Part shown: positions 56,983-64,000 of the stretch, piece by piece
Position numbering within the stretch: the first letter of the stretch is position 1
Layout of the letters: every line of letters begins with the position of its first letter
Assembly (NCBI RefSeq): GCF_040782645.1
Contig: NZ_CP160403.1
Span: 7,909,001-7,973,000, forward strand
DNA length: 64,000 nucleotides
DNA from: Streptomyces sp. HUAS ZL42
GTDB lineage: Bacteria > Actinomycetota > Actinomycetes > Streptomycetales > Streptomycetaceae
Reading direction: 5' to 3'
Program-made: the position numbers and the translations under genes
The notes under the pieces: generated by a model
What the model was told of the DNA's origin: nothing
Databases searched by the model: none
What the model saw: the letters and a program-made list of their open reading frames with translations, nothing else

Positions 56983-58502
56983 CCAGCACCCTGCAGCCGG
57001 CGATCACGACCGAGGCGGTGAAGCGCCCGGGCCGCTGGCTCGCGCTCTCCGTCCTCGTGCTGGCCGTGCTGCTGGTGGCCGTGGACGCCACCGTCCTCGG
57101 CCTCGCGACCCCCTACATCAGCGAAGACCTCAAGCCGTCCGGCACTCAGCTGCTCTGGATAGGCGACGTCTACTCGTTCGTCATCGCCGGTCTGCTCGTC
57201 TCCATGGGCAGCCTCGGCGACCGCATCGGCCGCAAGCGGATCCTGCTCGGCGGAGCCACGGCGTTCGGCGCGATGTCCGTCCTCAACGCCTACGCGACGA
57301 CGCCGGAGACGATGATCCTGGCCCGTGCGCTGCTCGGCGTCGCGGGCGCCACCCTGATGCCGGCCACGCTCGCCCTGATCCGCAACCTCTTCCACGACCC
57401 CCGCGAACGCAGCGTCGCCGTCGGAATCTGGGGCGCCACCGCGTCCGCGGGCACGGCGATCGGGCCGATAGCCGGCGGCTTCCTGCTCGAGCACTTCTGG
57501 TGGGGCTCGGTCTTCCTCATCAACCTGCCGGTGATGGCGGTTCTCGTCCTCGTCGGCATCAGGACACTTCCCGAGTCCCGCAACCCGAACCCCGGCCCGT
57601 GGGACCCCGTCAGCGTCGTGCTGTCGCTCGTCGGCATGATCGGCATCGTGTACGCGGTCAAGGAGGCCGCGACGCACGGCTTGGCGTGGGCCACGCTCGG
57701 CGCGGGGCTGGCCGGCGCGGCCGCCCTGTACGGCTTCGTACGCCGCCAGCTCACCCTGCCGACCCCGCTGCTGGACATGCGCCTGTTCCGCGACCGCGGT
57801 TTCAGCGCGGCCGTCCTGGCCGACCTGCTGACGGTACTCGGGCTGTCCGGGCTGGTGTTCTTCCTCTCCCAGTACCTGCAACTCGTGCAGGGCAGGCGGC
57901 CGTTCGAGGCGGGTCTGGCCGAGCTGCCCGCCGCGGTCGGCGCGGTGGCGGCAGGCCTCGTCGCCGGCCGGGCGGCCCGGCGTTACTCCGTACGCGCCGT
58001 GGTCGCCGGCGGCCTCGCGGCGGTAGGCCTCGCGCTGGCCTCCCTCACCCTGATCGGTCAGTCCACCGGCTATCCGCTGCTCGGCACCGCCCTGCTGGTG
58101 GTCGGCATCGGCGCGGGCTTCTCGTTCACGGTGACCGCCGACGTGATCCTGGGCTCCGTACCCAAGGAGCAGGCGGGCGCGGCCTCCGCGGTCTCCGAAA
58201 CGGCCTACGAACTCGGCGCGGCCCTGGGGATCGCGGTACTGGGCTCGATCGTGACGGGCGTGTACCGGGGTTTTGCGGGCCCGGCAGGCGTTCCGGCCGG
58301 GGCGCATGAATCGCTGGGTGGCGCGGTGGAGGCGTCAGCCGACCTGCCGCCTCACACCGCCGCGGCACTGCTGGACGCCGCCCGGCAGTCCTTCGTCGAC
58401 GGACTGGCGCTGGCGTCGGGCATAGGCGCGACAGTGCTGGGCGCGACCGCGGCGGCAGCATGGTTCCTGCTCCGTGGCCAACGGCTCGACAGCAGGCTTT
58501 AA
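56979..58502 (+). CDS. MFS drug/solute exporter, DHA2 (14-helix) family
   Basis: A 507-residue transporter with about 14 membrane helices. Motif A GSLGDRIGRKRIL, the proton-coupling D in VAVDATVLGLA and the antiporter motif C region GTAIGPIAGGFLL identify a drug:H+ antiporter of the SmvA/EmrB type. It is coupled to the TetR gene (ATGA) and therefore probably exports the ligand sensed by TetR. A GAGAGAGG ribosome site lies in the tetR repeat-tail region. Confidence 0.9.
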   Translation: MTSTLQPAITTEAVKRPGRWLALSVLVLAVLLVAVDATVLGLATPYISEDLKPSGTQLLWIGDVYSFVIAGLLVSMGSLGDRIGRKRILLGGATAFGAMSVLNAYATTPETMILARALLGVAGATLMPATLALIRNLFHDPRERSVAVGIWGATASAGTAIGPIAGGFLLEHFWWGSVFLINLPVMAVLVLVGIRTLPESRNPNPGPWDPVSVVLSLVGMIGIVYAVKEAATHGLAWATLGAGLAGAAALYGFVRRQLTLPTPLLDMRLFRDRGFSAAVLADLLTVLGLSGLVFFLSQYLQLVQGRRPFEAGLAELPAAVGAVAAGLVAGRAARRYSVRAVVAGGLAAVGLALASLTLIGQSTGYPLLGTALLVVGIGAGFSFTVTADVILGSVPKEQAGAASAVSETAYELGAALGIAVLGSIVTGVYRGFAGPAGVPAGAHESLGGAVEASADLPPHTAAALLDAARQSFVDGLALASGIGATVLGATAAAAWFLLRGQRLDSRL

Positions 58503-58528
58503 GGGTCGCGGGCCCCGAAAACGAGCCC

Positions 58529-59200
58529 TTACGCAGCCTTCGCCTTCGTCGCGTACATGTCCACGTACTCCTGCCCGGACAACCGCATGACCTCAGTCAT
58601 CACGGAGTCGGTCACAGCCCGCAGCACATACCGGTCACGGTCCATCCCCTCGTACCGCGAGAACTCCATCGCCTCACCGAAACGGACCGTGACCCTGCTG
58701 GGCCGCGGCATCCCCGCCCCACCCGGCTGGATCTTGTCCGTCCCGATCATGGCGAAGGGCACCACCGGTGCACCCGTCATCAGCGTCAGCCGCGCGATAC
58801 CCGTTCGCCCGCGGTACAGCCGCCCGTCGGGCGACCGCGTGCCCTCCGGGTAGATGCCGAAGACCCTGCCCTCCTCGAGGATCCGGCGGCCGGTCATCAG
58901 CGCCGCGACACCCCCCTTGCCGCCGTCCCGGTCGACCGGGATCATGCCGACGCCGGTGAAGAACCAGGCCATCAGCCGGCCCTTGAGGCCCTTGCCGGTG
59001 ACGTACTCGTCCTTGCCGATGAAGAAGACCTGACGGTCACAGACCAGGGGCAGGATCATCGAGTCGATGAACGTGAGGTGGTTGCCGGCCAGGATGACCG
59101 GACCGGCGCCCGGGATGTGCTCAGCGCCTTCCACCCGGGGGCGGAACATCAGGCGCATGACCGGTCCGAGCACTGCCTTGATGAGCGCGAAGCGGGACAA
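58529..59200 (-). CDS. 1-acyl-sn-glycerol-3-phosphate acyltransferase family protein
   Basis: A 223-residue PlsC-type acyltransferase acting at the membrane. Block I NHxxxxD is His41-Asp46 (GNHLTFIDS), and block III is YPEGTRS near residue 117. VPFAMIGTDKI corresponds to block IV. The TTG at 59200 is chosen because GGAGG lies 5 bases before it; a TTG 18 bases earlier is also in frame. It should make phosphatidate or a related lipid. It converges with the MFS gene. Confidence 0.87.
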   Translation of the reverse strand: MSRFALIKAVLGPVMRLMFRPRVEGAEHIPGAGPVILAGNHLTFIDSMILPLVCDRQVFFIGKDEYVTGKGLKGRLMAWFFTGVGMIPVDRDGGKGGVAALMTGRRILEEGRVFGIYPEGTRSPDGRLYRGRTGIARLTLMTGAPVVPFAMIGTDKIQPGGAGMPRPSRVTVRFGEAMEFSRYEGMDRDRYVLRAVTDSVMTEVMRLSGQEYVDMYATKAKAA

Positions 59201-59536
59201 CGGGCCCTCCGGTGTCAAGGGAGATGGGATGAGTCTGTGCAGGTGAGGACATTACTCGCGGCTCCGGGGGTATTGCACATCGCCCCCCGGGGGTTCACCG
59301 AGGTCTTACGCACTATTGACACTGGTTTACCTGCGGTGAACGCCTACCCCGTCCACCGACATGAAGTCGACGGACCGTCAGACATCCTCGCCCATGCGCC
59401 ATCCCGCGTCACCCGCGTGTTCGGTCCGGGGCCTCCCTGCCGTCATGTCGACACCCCTACGATCGGCGCGCACTGACGGCGCCCCGCAGGTGGAGCGCCG
59501 GAAACAGCGGCAGACGCGACCGCAGGGAGGGCGTTC
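59201..59536. promoter_or_regulatory. 336-base divergent intergenic region with a PHO-box-like element
   Basis: No gene is supported here. On the minus strand GTTCACC (59341-59335) and GTAAACC (59330-59324) form a direct repeat at 11-base spacing like PhoP PHO boxes (consensus GTTCACC units). A further GTTCACC stands on the plus strand at 59293-59299. The downstream gene is of the glpQ type, known to be PhoP-controlled in S. coelicolor, which makes phosphate control plausible. Confidence 0.5.
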
Positions 59537-60706
59537 ATGGCAACGCAGGAGTCGAACCAGCAGGCAGGCGGCACCGGACGACGGGCGCTCCTCGGCGCGG
59601 CGGTGCTGGGCGCGGGCGGAGCGGTCCTGGGACTGTCCGGTACGGCGAGAGCGGCCGGCGCCGGACACGGCGGCGGCGGAGGGCTGAAGAGCCTGCCCGT
59701 GCCGACCGTCATCGGGCACCGCGGGGCCAGCGGCTACCGGCCCGAGCACACCTTCGGCTCATATGAGCTGGCCCTCGATCTGGGCGCCGACATCGTCGAG
59801 GCCGGCGACCTCGTCCCCACCAAGGACGGCCATCTCGTCTGCCGCCACGAGCCGGAGATCGGCGGCACCACGGACGTCGCCGACCACCCCGAGTTCGCCG
59901 GCCGCAGGACCACCAAGGTCCTGGACGGCCTCTCCGTCACCGGCTGGTTCACCGAGGACTTCACGCTCGCCGAGCTGAAGACCCTGCGTGCCGTCGAGCG
60001 CATCCCGGCCAACCGCCCGCACAACACCCTCTACAACGGCCGCTGGGAGATCCCCACCTTCGAAGAGGTCCTGAAGTGGCAGAACGAGCAGACCCGTAAG
60101 CGGGGCAGGTAGGTCTGGATCTACCCCGAGACCAAGCATCCCACCTACTTCCGCAAGCTGGGGCTGGGCCTGGAGGAGCGGGTCGCCAAGCTGCTGCACA
60201 AGTACGGCAAGGACAAGCGCAACTCGCCGGTCATCCTGCAGTCCTTCGAGCCGAGCAGCATCCAGCGGCTGAACGAACTGGTCGACAACCCGCTCGTCGT
60301 CCTGCTCTCCTCCGCGACCAGCCGTCCCTGGGACTTCGTCGAGGCGGGCGACCCGCGCACGGTCGCCGATCTGATCACCCCGAAGGGCCTGCGGGAGATC
60401 GCCGGTTACGCGCAGGGCATCGGCCCCACCCTCGACCTGATCATCCCGAGGGACGTGAACGGCAACCTCACCACGCCCACCACGCTGGTCGCCGACGCGC
60501 ACAAGCGGGGCCTGATCCTGCACCCCTACACGATGCGCAACGAGAACCCCTTCCTGCCCGCGAACTTCCGCAAGGGCACGGACGCGGACGCCTACGGCGA
60601 CGTCTTCGGTGCGTTCCGGACGTACTTCGCGACGGGCATCGACGGCGTCTTCACCGACAACCCGGACACGGGTCTGCTGGCCCGTGAGGACTTCGTCAAC
60701 AGCTGA
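59537..60706 (+). pseudogene. glpQ1: Glycerophosphodiester phosphodiesterase (GlpQ1 type) with in-frame TAG
   Basis: The frame encodes a Tat-exported GDPD: signal [19 protein letters not shown], then [22 protein letters not shown] with His61, Arg62 and Glu70. Codon 192 (60110-60112) is TAG. The same frame then continues without interruption from VWIYPETKHPTYFRKLG to DGVFTDNPDTGLLARE and a normal stop at 60706 (390 codons in all). The stop cuts the barrel in half, so the enzyme is non-functional unless read through or the base is an error. The segment VEAGDL also has an unusual spacing where EPD is expected. Confidence 0.85.
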
Positions 60707-60764
60707 TTCCCCGTTGGGGTGACAGTCGGCCCGCCCGGGCAACCTCTGCTCGGGGGGCCGCGTC

Positions 60765-61280
60765 GTGCCGGACATGAGGTACGACATGGTCGCCGCGCTG
60801 CGCCCGCTGCTCGCCGCCGAGGCCACCGCGGAGGCGCACGCCACCGGGGCCGAACCGGCGGACCTGGAACAGGCCGTCTGGCTCCGCCTCCTGGAACATC
60901 TCGACACGGACGGACCACCGCTCGACCCGCCGGCCTGGCTGCGCAGGGCCGTCCGCTCCGAGGCGCGCCGCACCCTCCGCACCGCCCGGCTTGAACGGCC
61001 GTACGACACCGAACCGGCCGACGAGCCCGACCGCGGACCGGAGCACCTCGCGCTCGCCGCCGCCCGCGGCCGTGCCCTGCGCGAGGCCGTACGCCGGCTC
61101 CCCGGCCGCTGTCCCCGTCTGATGGAGGCTCTGCTGTCGCCCCAGGACCTCACCTACCGGGAGATAGCGGGGGAGTTGGGTATCTCACAGGGCAGTCTGG
61201 GACCGGAACGTTCCAGATGTCTGGGATGTCTGCGTCGTTTGCTTGTACAGGAGGTTGCGGCCCGCGAAGCGCGGGGATAG
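60765..61280 (+). CDS. Small sigma-70-like (ECF-type) factor
   Basis: A 171-residue protein. The N-terminal part (about 25-75) resembles a shortened region 2 (DLEQAVWLRLLEHLDTDGPPLDPPAWLRRAVRSEARRTLR). Residues about 110-165 form region 4 (ALREAVRRLPGRCPRLMEALL, then LTYREIAGELGISQGSLGPERSRCLGCLRRLL). This is typical of small orphan Streptomyces sigma-like proteins. No anti-sigma gene is adjacent. GTG start. Whether it recognises promoters is not shown. Confidence 0.75.
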   Translation: MPDMRYDMVAALRPLLAAEATAEAHATGAEPADLEQAVWLRLLEHLDTDGPPLDPPAWLRRAVRSEARRTLRTARLERPYDTEPADEPDRGPEHLALAAARGRALREAVRRLPGRCPRLMEALLSPQDLTYREIAGELGISQGSLGPERSRCLGCLRRLLVQEVAAREARG

Positions 61281-61325
61281 GAGTGAGGGACGGCAGGTGA
61301 TCAGGTGAGCGGGAGGCGTGCGCAC

Positions 61326-61823
61326 ATGGGCATGAGCGTGACCATCTCGGTGGCGACCGAGCAGGATGTCGAGCAGATCTTCAGGCTTCAGTACCTGTGC
61401 TTCCAGAGCGAGGCCGCACTGTACGGCAACTACCGCATCGACCCGCTCGTCCAGACCTTCGACTCCGTCCGCCAGGAGGTCGCTTCGGACTGCGTCTACG
61501 TGGCCCGGCTGGGCGACGAGGTGGTCGGCTCGGTCCGCGGCTCCGTCACCGAGGACGGCGCGGCCGCCATCGGCAAGCTCTGCGTCCACCCGCGCCTCCA
61601 GGGCCACGGCATCGGCGCGAGGCTGCTCCGCGCGGCCGAGTCGGCGCTGGCCGAGGAGCGCGGCGCCACCCGGTTCCGCCTCCACACGGGCCACCGCAGC
61701 GAGGGCAACCTGCGTCTGTATCGCCGGGTGGGTTACGAGACGGTGGGCACGGCGAAGGGCGCGGACGGAGTACCGATGATCGTCCTGGAGAAGCCGGCGG
61801 GGGCGTACGCGCAGACGGCGTGA
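61326..61823 (+). CDS. GNAT-family N-acetyltransferase
   Basis: A 165-residue GNAT protein. The acetyl-CoA motif A is GKLCVHPRLQGHGIGARLLRAAE, followed by FRLHTGHRSEGNLRLYRRVGYETVG (motif B). Substrate unknown. The start is uncertain: ATGs at 61326 and 61332 and a GTG at 61305 are in frame; GGGAGG 9 bases before 61326 supports that one. It converges with the membrane-protein pair, one base apart. Confidence 0.85.
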   Translation: MGMSVTISVATEQDVEQIFRLQYLCFQSEAALYGNYRIDPLVQTFDSVRQEVASDCVYVARLGDEVVGSVRGSVTEDGAAAIGKLCVHPRLQGHGIGARLLRAAESALAEERGATRFRLHTGHRSEGNLRLYRRVGYETVGTAKGADGVPMIVLEKPAGAYAQTA

Positions 61824-61824
61824 G

Positions 61825-62253
61825 TCAGGCGCCGTCCGGCGTCTGCCGGGTGCGGGCCCTGCGCAGCCAGTACAGGGCGGAAACGGGCAGCAGCACGGGG
61901 ATGAAGACGTACCCCATGCCGTAGTCGGACCAGACCGTCGCGTCCGGGAAGGCCGACGGCTCGATCAGGGTCCACGTGCCCACGGTCAGCACACCCGCGA
62001 GCTCGGCGGCGCAGCACACCTGTGCCGCTTTGCGGGCCGTCTCCCCGCCCCGCACCAGGGTGTATGTGATGAACCCGTACACCACGCCCGCCACCGCCGA
62101 GAGTGAGTAGGCGAGCGGCGCGCGGTCGAACTCGGTCGCGATCTGGTACACGGACCGCGACACCGCTCCGACGACCATCACGCCGTACAGCCAGACGAGC
62201 AGGATGCCGGGCCCGCCGATGAGCCGAACCGGCTTCTCTTCCACGGCCGTCAC
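61825..62253 (-). CDS. Small integral membrane protein (four helices)
   Basis: A 142-residue protein with four hydrophobic segments (GILLVWLYGVMVVGAVS, YSLSAVAGVVYGFITYTLV, AAELAGVLTVGTWTLIEP, GYVFIPVLLPVSALYWL) and an Arg-rich end. It starts one base after the stop of the next listed gene, so the two are co-translated. No known family is recognised; small-multipass proteins of this type are common in Streptomyces next to metabolic genes. Confidence 0.75.
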   Translation of the reverse strand: MTAVEEKPVRLIGGPGILLVWLYGVMVVGAVSRSVYQIATEFDRAPLAYSLSAVAGVVYGFITYTLVRGGETARKAAQVCCAAELAGVLTVGTWTLIEPSAFPDATVWSDYGMGYVFIPVLLPVSALYWLRRARTRQTPDGA

Positions 62254-62254
62254 C

Positions 62255-62614
62255 TCAGCCTCCCCAGATGTCGTAGAGCCGCACCTCGAGCACGGCGAGG
62301 ACCACGCCGCCCGCCGCGACCGTCACCGAGCCCCACCGGGTCCGCTCGGCCAGGGACATGAACCCCGCCGCCGGGATGCACGCGAACGCCCCCAGCAGAT
62401 ACGCCACGAAGATCGTCGTGCCCTGCTCCGGCTTCTCGCCCCGCGCCAGCTGCACGATCCCGATCACCAGCTGAACCACGGCCAGCAGCGAGACCACGGC
62501 CATGCCGATGAAGTGCCAGTCCTTCGTCGGCTGGTCACGGTAGGCCGCCCAACCGCACCATGCGGCGAGCAGCAACGCGGCGACGCCGGTCACCAGCGTC
62601 AAGGCATCGAACAT
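62255..62614 (-). CDS. Small integral membrane protein (four helices)
   Basis: A 119-residue protein, ATG start, with hydrophobic segments at about 4-23, 37-57, 68-88 and 95-112. It is the first gene of a two-gene operon with the 142-residue membrane protein. The short loops and two-gene arrangement suggest a heteromeric complex, but function is unknown. It is divergent from the methionine-type ABC operon leader. Confidence 0.75.
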   Translation of the reverse strand: MFDALTLVTGVAALLLAAWCGWAAYRDQPTKDWHFIGMAVVSLLAVVQLVIGIVQLARGEKPEQGTTIFVAYLLGAFACIPAAGFMSLAERTRWGSVTVAAGGVVLAVLEVRLYDIWGG

Positions 62615-63015
62615 GCAGCGACCCTATTACGCCGGAATCGGCTCCCTGCGGCCGCCCTGCACTGTCCACGGCCGTCCAGCATCCGGACAGTCTGGTCATG
62701 TCAGGACCGTACGTCTGGTTTACTGATGCCCATGACCACGACGAGCAGCCGCACCCTTGCGACCGAGGCGACCATGACGCCCGGTGCTCGTTGTCTGTGT
62801 CGAATGTGCGCCTTCTAGAGGGCCCCTGTACCACCCCTGAGCTCGCGCCCCGAAGCGAGACACCGTGGCATGTCCGCACGCCGTGCGCTGCGTGACACAG
62901 CCCCGCGCGCACATGTTCTCCTCCGGTTCCACGCCACCATCGCGAGAACCGTGTCGCGTCCCTGACAGCTTCTGCATCCGTGCGCCCGGGCACACCCACG
63001 CCCGCGCACTCGACA
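62615..63015 (+). promoter_or_regulatory. 401-base region: promoter and leader of the metN operon
   Basis: A TTTACT -10-like hexamer near 62719 precedes the leader-peptide ATG. After the leader peptide stop, CTCGC-N8-GCGAG (62842-62859) forms a small hairpin, and about 150 bases of leader remain before metN. No good ribosome site precedes metN, so its translation may depend on leader structure. I see no SAM-riboswitch core by eye. Confidence 0.5.
62732..62818 (+). CDS. Candidate cysteine-rich leader peptide of the metN operon
   Basis: A 28-residue open frame (MTTTSSRTLATEATMTPG then ARCLCRMCAF, stop TAG at 62816-62818). Three of the last eight residues are Cys. It is probably leaderless, since a -10-like TTTACT lies just before it; an in-frame ATG also exists at 62726. 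Polycysteine leaderless peptides upstream of sulfur genes act as cysteine attenuators in mycobacteria, and this frame has the same position and kind of end. Whether it is translated is inferred. Confidence 0.62.
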   Translation: MTTTSSRTLATEATMTPGARCLCRMCAF

Positions 63016-64000
63016 GTGACGGAAATCCCAGTGATCACGACAACAGGCCTGACGAAGATTTATCGGGCTGACCGCTCGCGCGGCCGGGAGGTCACCGCCC
63101 TCGACGGCGTCGACCTGCACGTCCGAGAAGGCGAGGTGTACGGCGTCATCGGCCGGTCCGGCGCCGGCAAGTCCTCGCTCATCCGCTGCGTCAATCTGCT
63201 GGAACGCCCCACCGCCGGCACGGTCACCGTCGCCGGGCAGGACCTCACCGCCCTCGCGGGGCGCGGTCCGCGCGCGGGCAAGGAGCTGCGGCAGGCGCGC
63301 AGCCGTATCGGCATGGTCTTCCAGCACTTCAACCTGCTGTCCTCCCGGACCGTGCAGGACAACGTCGAACTCCCGCTGGAAATCCTCGGGATATCGGGCA
63401 GGGCACGTTCCCGCAAGGCGCTCGAGCTCCTCGACCTCGTCGGCCTCGCCGGCAAGGCGAAGGCCTACCCCGCCCAGCTCTCCGGCGGCCAGAAGCAGCG
63501 CGTCGGCATAGCCCGCGCCCTCGCAGGCGACCCCAAAGTCCTGCTCTCCGACGAGGCCACCAGCGCCCTCGACCCGGAGACCACCCGCTCGATCCTGCAG
63601 CTGCTGCGCGACCTGAACCGGCAGCTGGGCCTGACCGTCCTGCTCATCACCCACGAGATGGACGTCGTGAAGTCGATCTGCGACTCGGCCGCGCTCATGG
63701 AGCAGGGCCGCATCGTCGAGTCCGGCACGATCAGCGAACTCCTCGCCACCCCGGGCTCCGAACTCGCCTCCGCCCTCTTCCCGGTGGCCGGCGCGGCCAC
63801 CGACGACGACCGCACCGTCGTCGACGTCACCTTCCAGGGCGAGGCCGCCACCCAGCCCGTCATCTCGCAGCTCTCGCGCACCTACAACATCGACATATCG
63901 ATCCTCGGTGCCGCCATCGACACCGTCGGCGGCCTCCAGGTCGGCCGCATGCGCATCGAACTGCCCGGCCGTTACGAGGACAACGTCGTGCCGATCGGCT
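63016..64000 (+). CDS. metN: Methionine-type ABC transporter ATPase (partial at window end)
   Basis: The first 328 codons of a MetN-like ATPase. Walker A GRSGAGKSSLIR, Q-loop region MVFQHFNLLSSRTV, signature LSGGQKQRVGIA and Walker B VLLSDEATSALDPE are all visible. After about residue 265 comes an NIL ligand domain (VDVTFQGEAATQPVISQL), which inhibits transport when methionine binds. The start is GTG 63016 or GTG 63031; neither has a good ribosome site. The frame is open to the window end; the permease and binding protein should follow. Confidence 0.93.
   Translation, partial: MTEIPVITTTGLTKIYRADRSRGREVTALDGVDLHVREGEVYGVIGRSGAGKSSLIRCVNLLERPTAGTVTVAGQDLTALAGRGPRAGKELRQARSRIGMVFQHFNLLSSRTVQDNVELPLEILGISGRARSRKALELLDLVGLAGKAKAYPAQLSGGQKQRVGIARALAGDPKVLLSDEATSALDPETTRSILQLLRDLNRQLGLTVLLITHEMDVVKSICDSAALMEQGRIVESGTISELLATPGSELASALFPVAGAATDDDRTVVDVTFQGEAATQPVISQLSRTYNIDISILGAAIDTVGGLQVGRMRIELPGRYEDNVVPIG

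Noticed and set aside
60455..60706. Separate 83-residue gene after the glpQ stop
   Set aside because: It is the in-frame C-terminal end of the phosphodiesterase and has no ribosome site of its own.
62842..62859. SAM or other riboswitch in the metN leader
   Set aside because: Only a small 5-bp hairpin is visible; no S-box core was recognised by eye.
62815..63654. Long minus-strand frame opposite metN
   Set aside because: It mirrors the real metN reading frame; the plus strand shows all ABC ATPase motifs, while the minus frame is low-complexity Glu/Gly/Ala/Arg.

Overview
The window is high-GC (about 70 percent or more) DNA with short intergenic gaps, many GTG and TTG starts, many 4-base ATGA/GTGA gene overlaps and rare TTA codons. 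This is typical of a Streptomyces chromosome. The gene content and order (glnA4 group, infC-rpmI-rplT, pheST, argCJBDR, argH, a glpQ-like gene, metN) agree with what I recall of the core S. coelicolor chromosome around SCO1559 to SCO1615, read in the opposite direction. I see no rRNA or tRNA gene, insertion sequence, prophage or CRISPR array. This is conserved core sequence with a few accessory inserts.

Layout. 1-5 kb: end of a membrane protein, an iron-boxed siderophore-interacting protein, a 5'-3' exonuclease, an XRE-cupin regulator with a BtuF-like protein, and a LysR regulator. 5-10.2 kb: a gamma-glutamylation catabolic locus made of a FadR-type regulator and a glutamine amidotransferase, divergent from a glutamine-synthetase-like enzyme (glnA4 type), an aldehyde dehydrogenase and an SDR. 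10.2-17.9 kb: a DUF2510 membrane protein, an alanine-racemase-fold enzyme, a proline-rich membrane protein coupled to a mycosin-like protease, a serine hydrolase, and SseB and DUF1844 proteins. 18-25.7 kb: translation genes (infC with an ATC start behind an attenuator-like leader, rpmI, rplT, an rRNA methyltransferase, a TTA-containing sensor kinase, pheS, pheT). 26-37.8 kb: a TPR regulator, a NUDIX protein, 3-hydroxybutyryl-CoA dehydrogenase, a Tat-exported glycosidase, a DMT exporter and MocR regulator whose start codons overlap, a degenerate histidine phosphatase, a modular GH51 arabinofuranosidase and a carboxymuconolactone decarboxylase-like protein behind a MerR-type promoter.

38-42.9 kb holds argCJBDR with an ARG box; argH lies 10 kb further on with its own ARG boxes. 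Between them, 43-50.2 kb carries a two-branch extracytosolic flavin electron-transfer cluster (ApbE, two FMN-binding proteins, two ferric-reductase-like membrane proteins) divergent from an OmpR-type two-component system. After it come a frameshifted L,D-transpeptidase, an FMN-binding PPOX protein and a secreted protein made of two copies of one module. 54-62.6 kb: secreted lipase, aldo/keto reductase, a TetR-MFS pair, acyltransferase, a glpQ-type phosphodiesterase broken by an in-frame TAG, a small sigma-like factor, an acetyltransferase and two small membrane proteins. The right end holds the start of a methionine-type ABC transporter (metN). Its roughly 400-base leader encodes a short peptide ending in a Cys-x-Cys-x-x-Cys cluster, a strong candidate for cysteine-responsive attenuation and the most interesting regulatory signal in the window.
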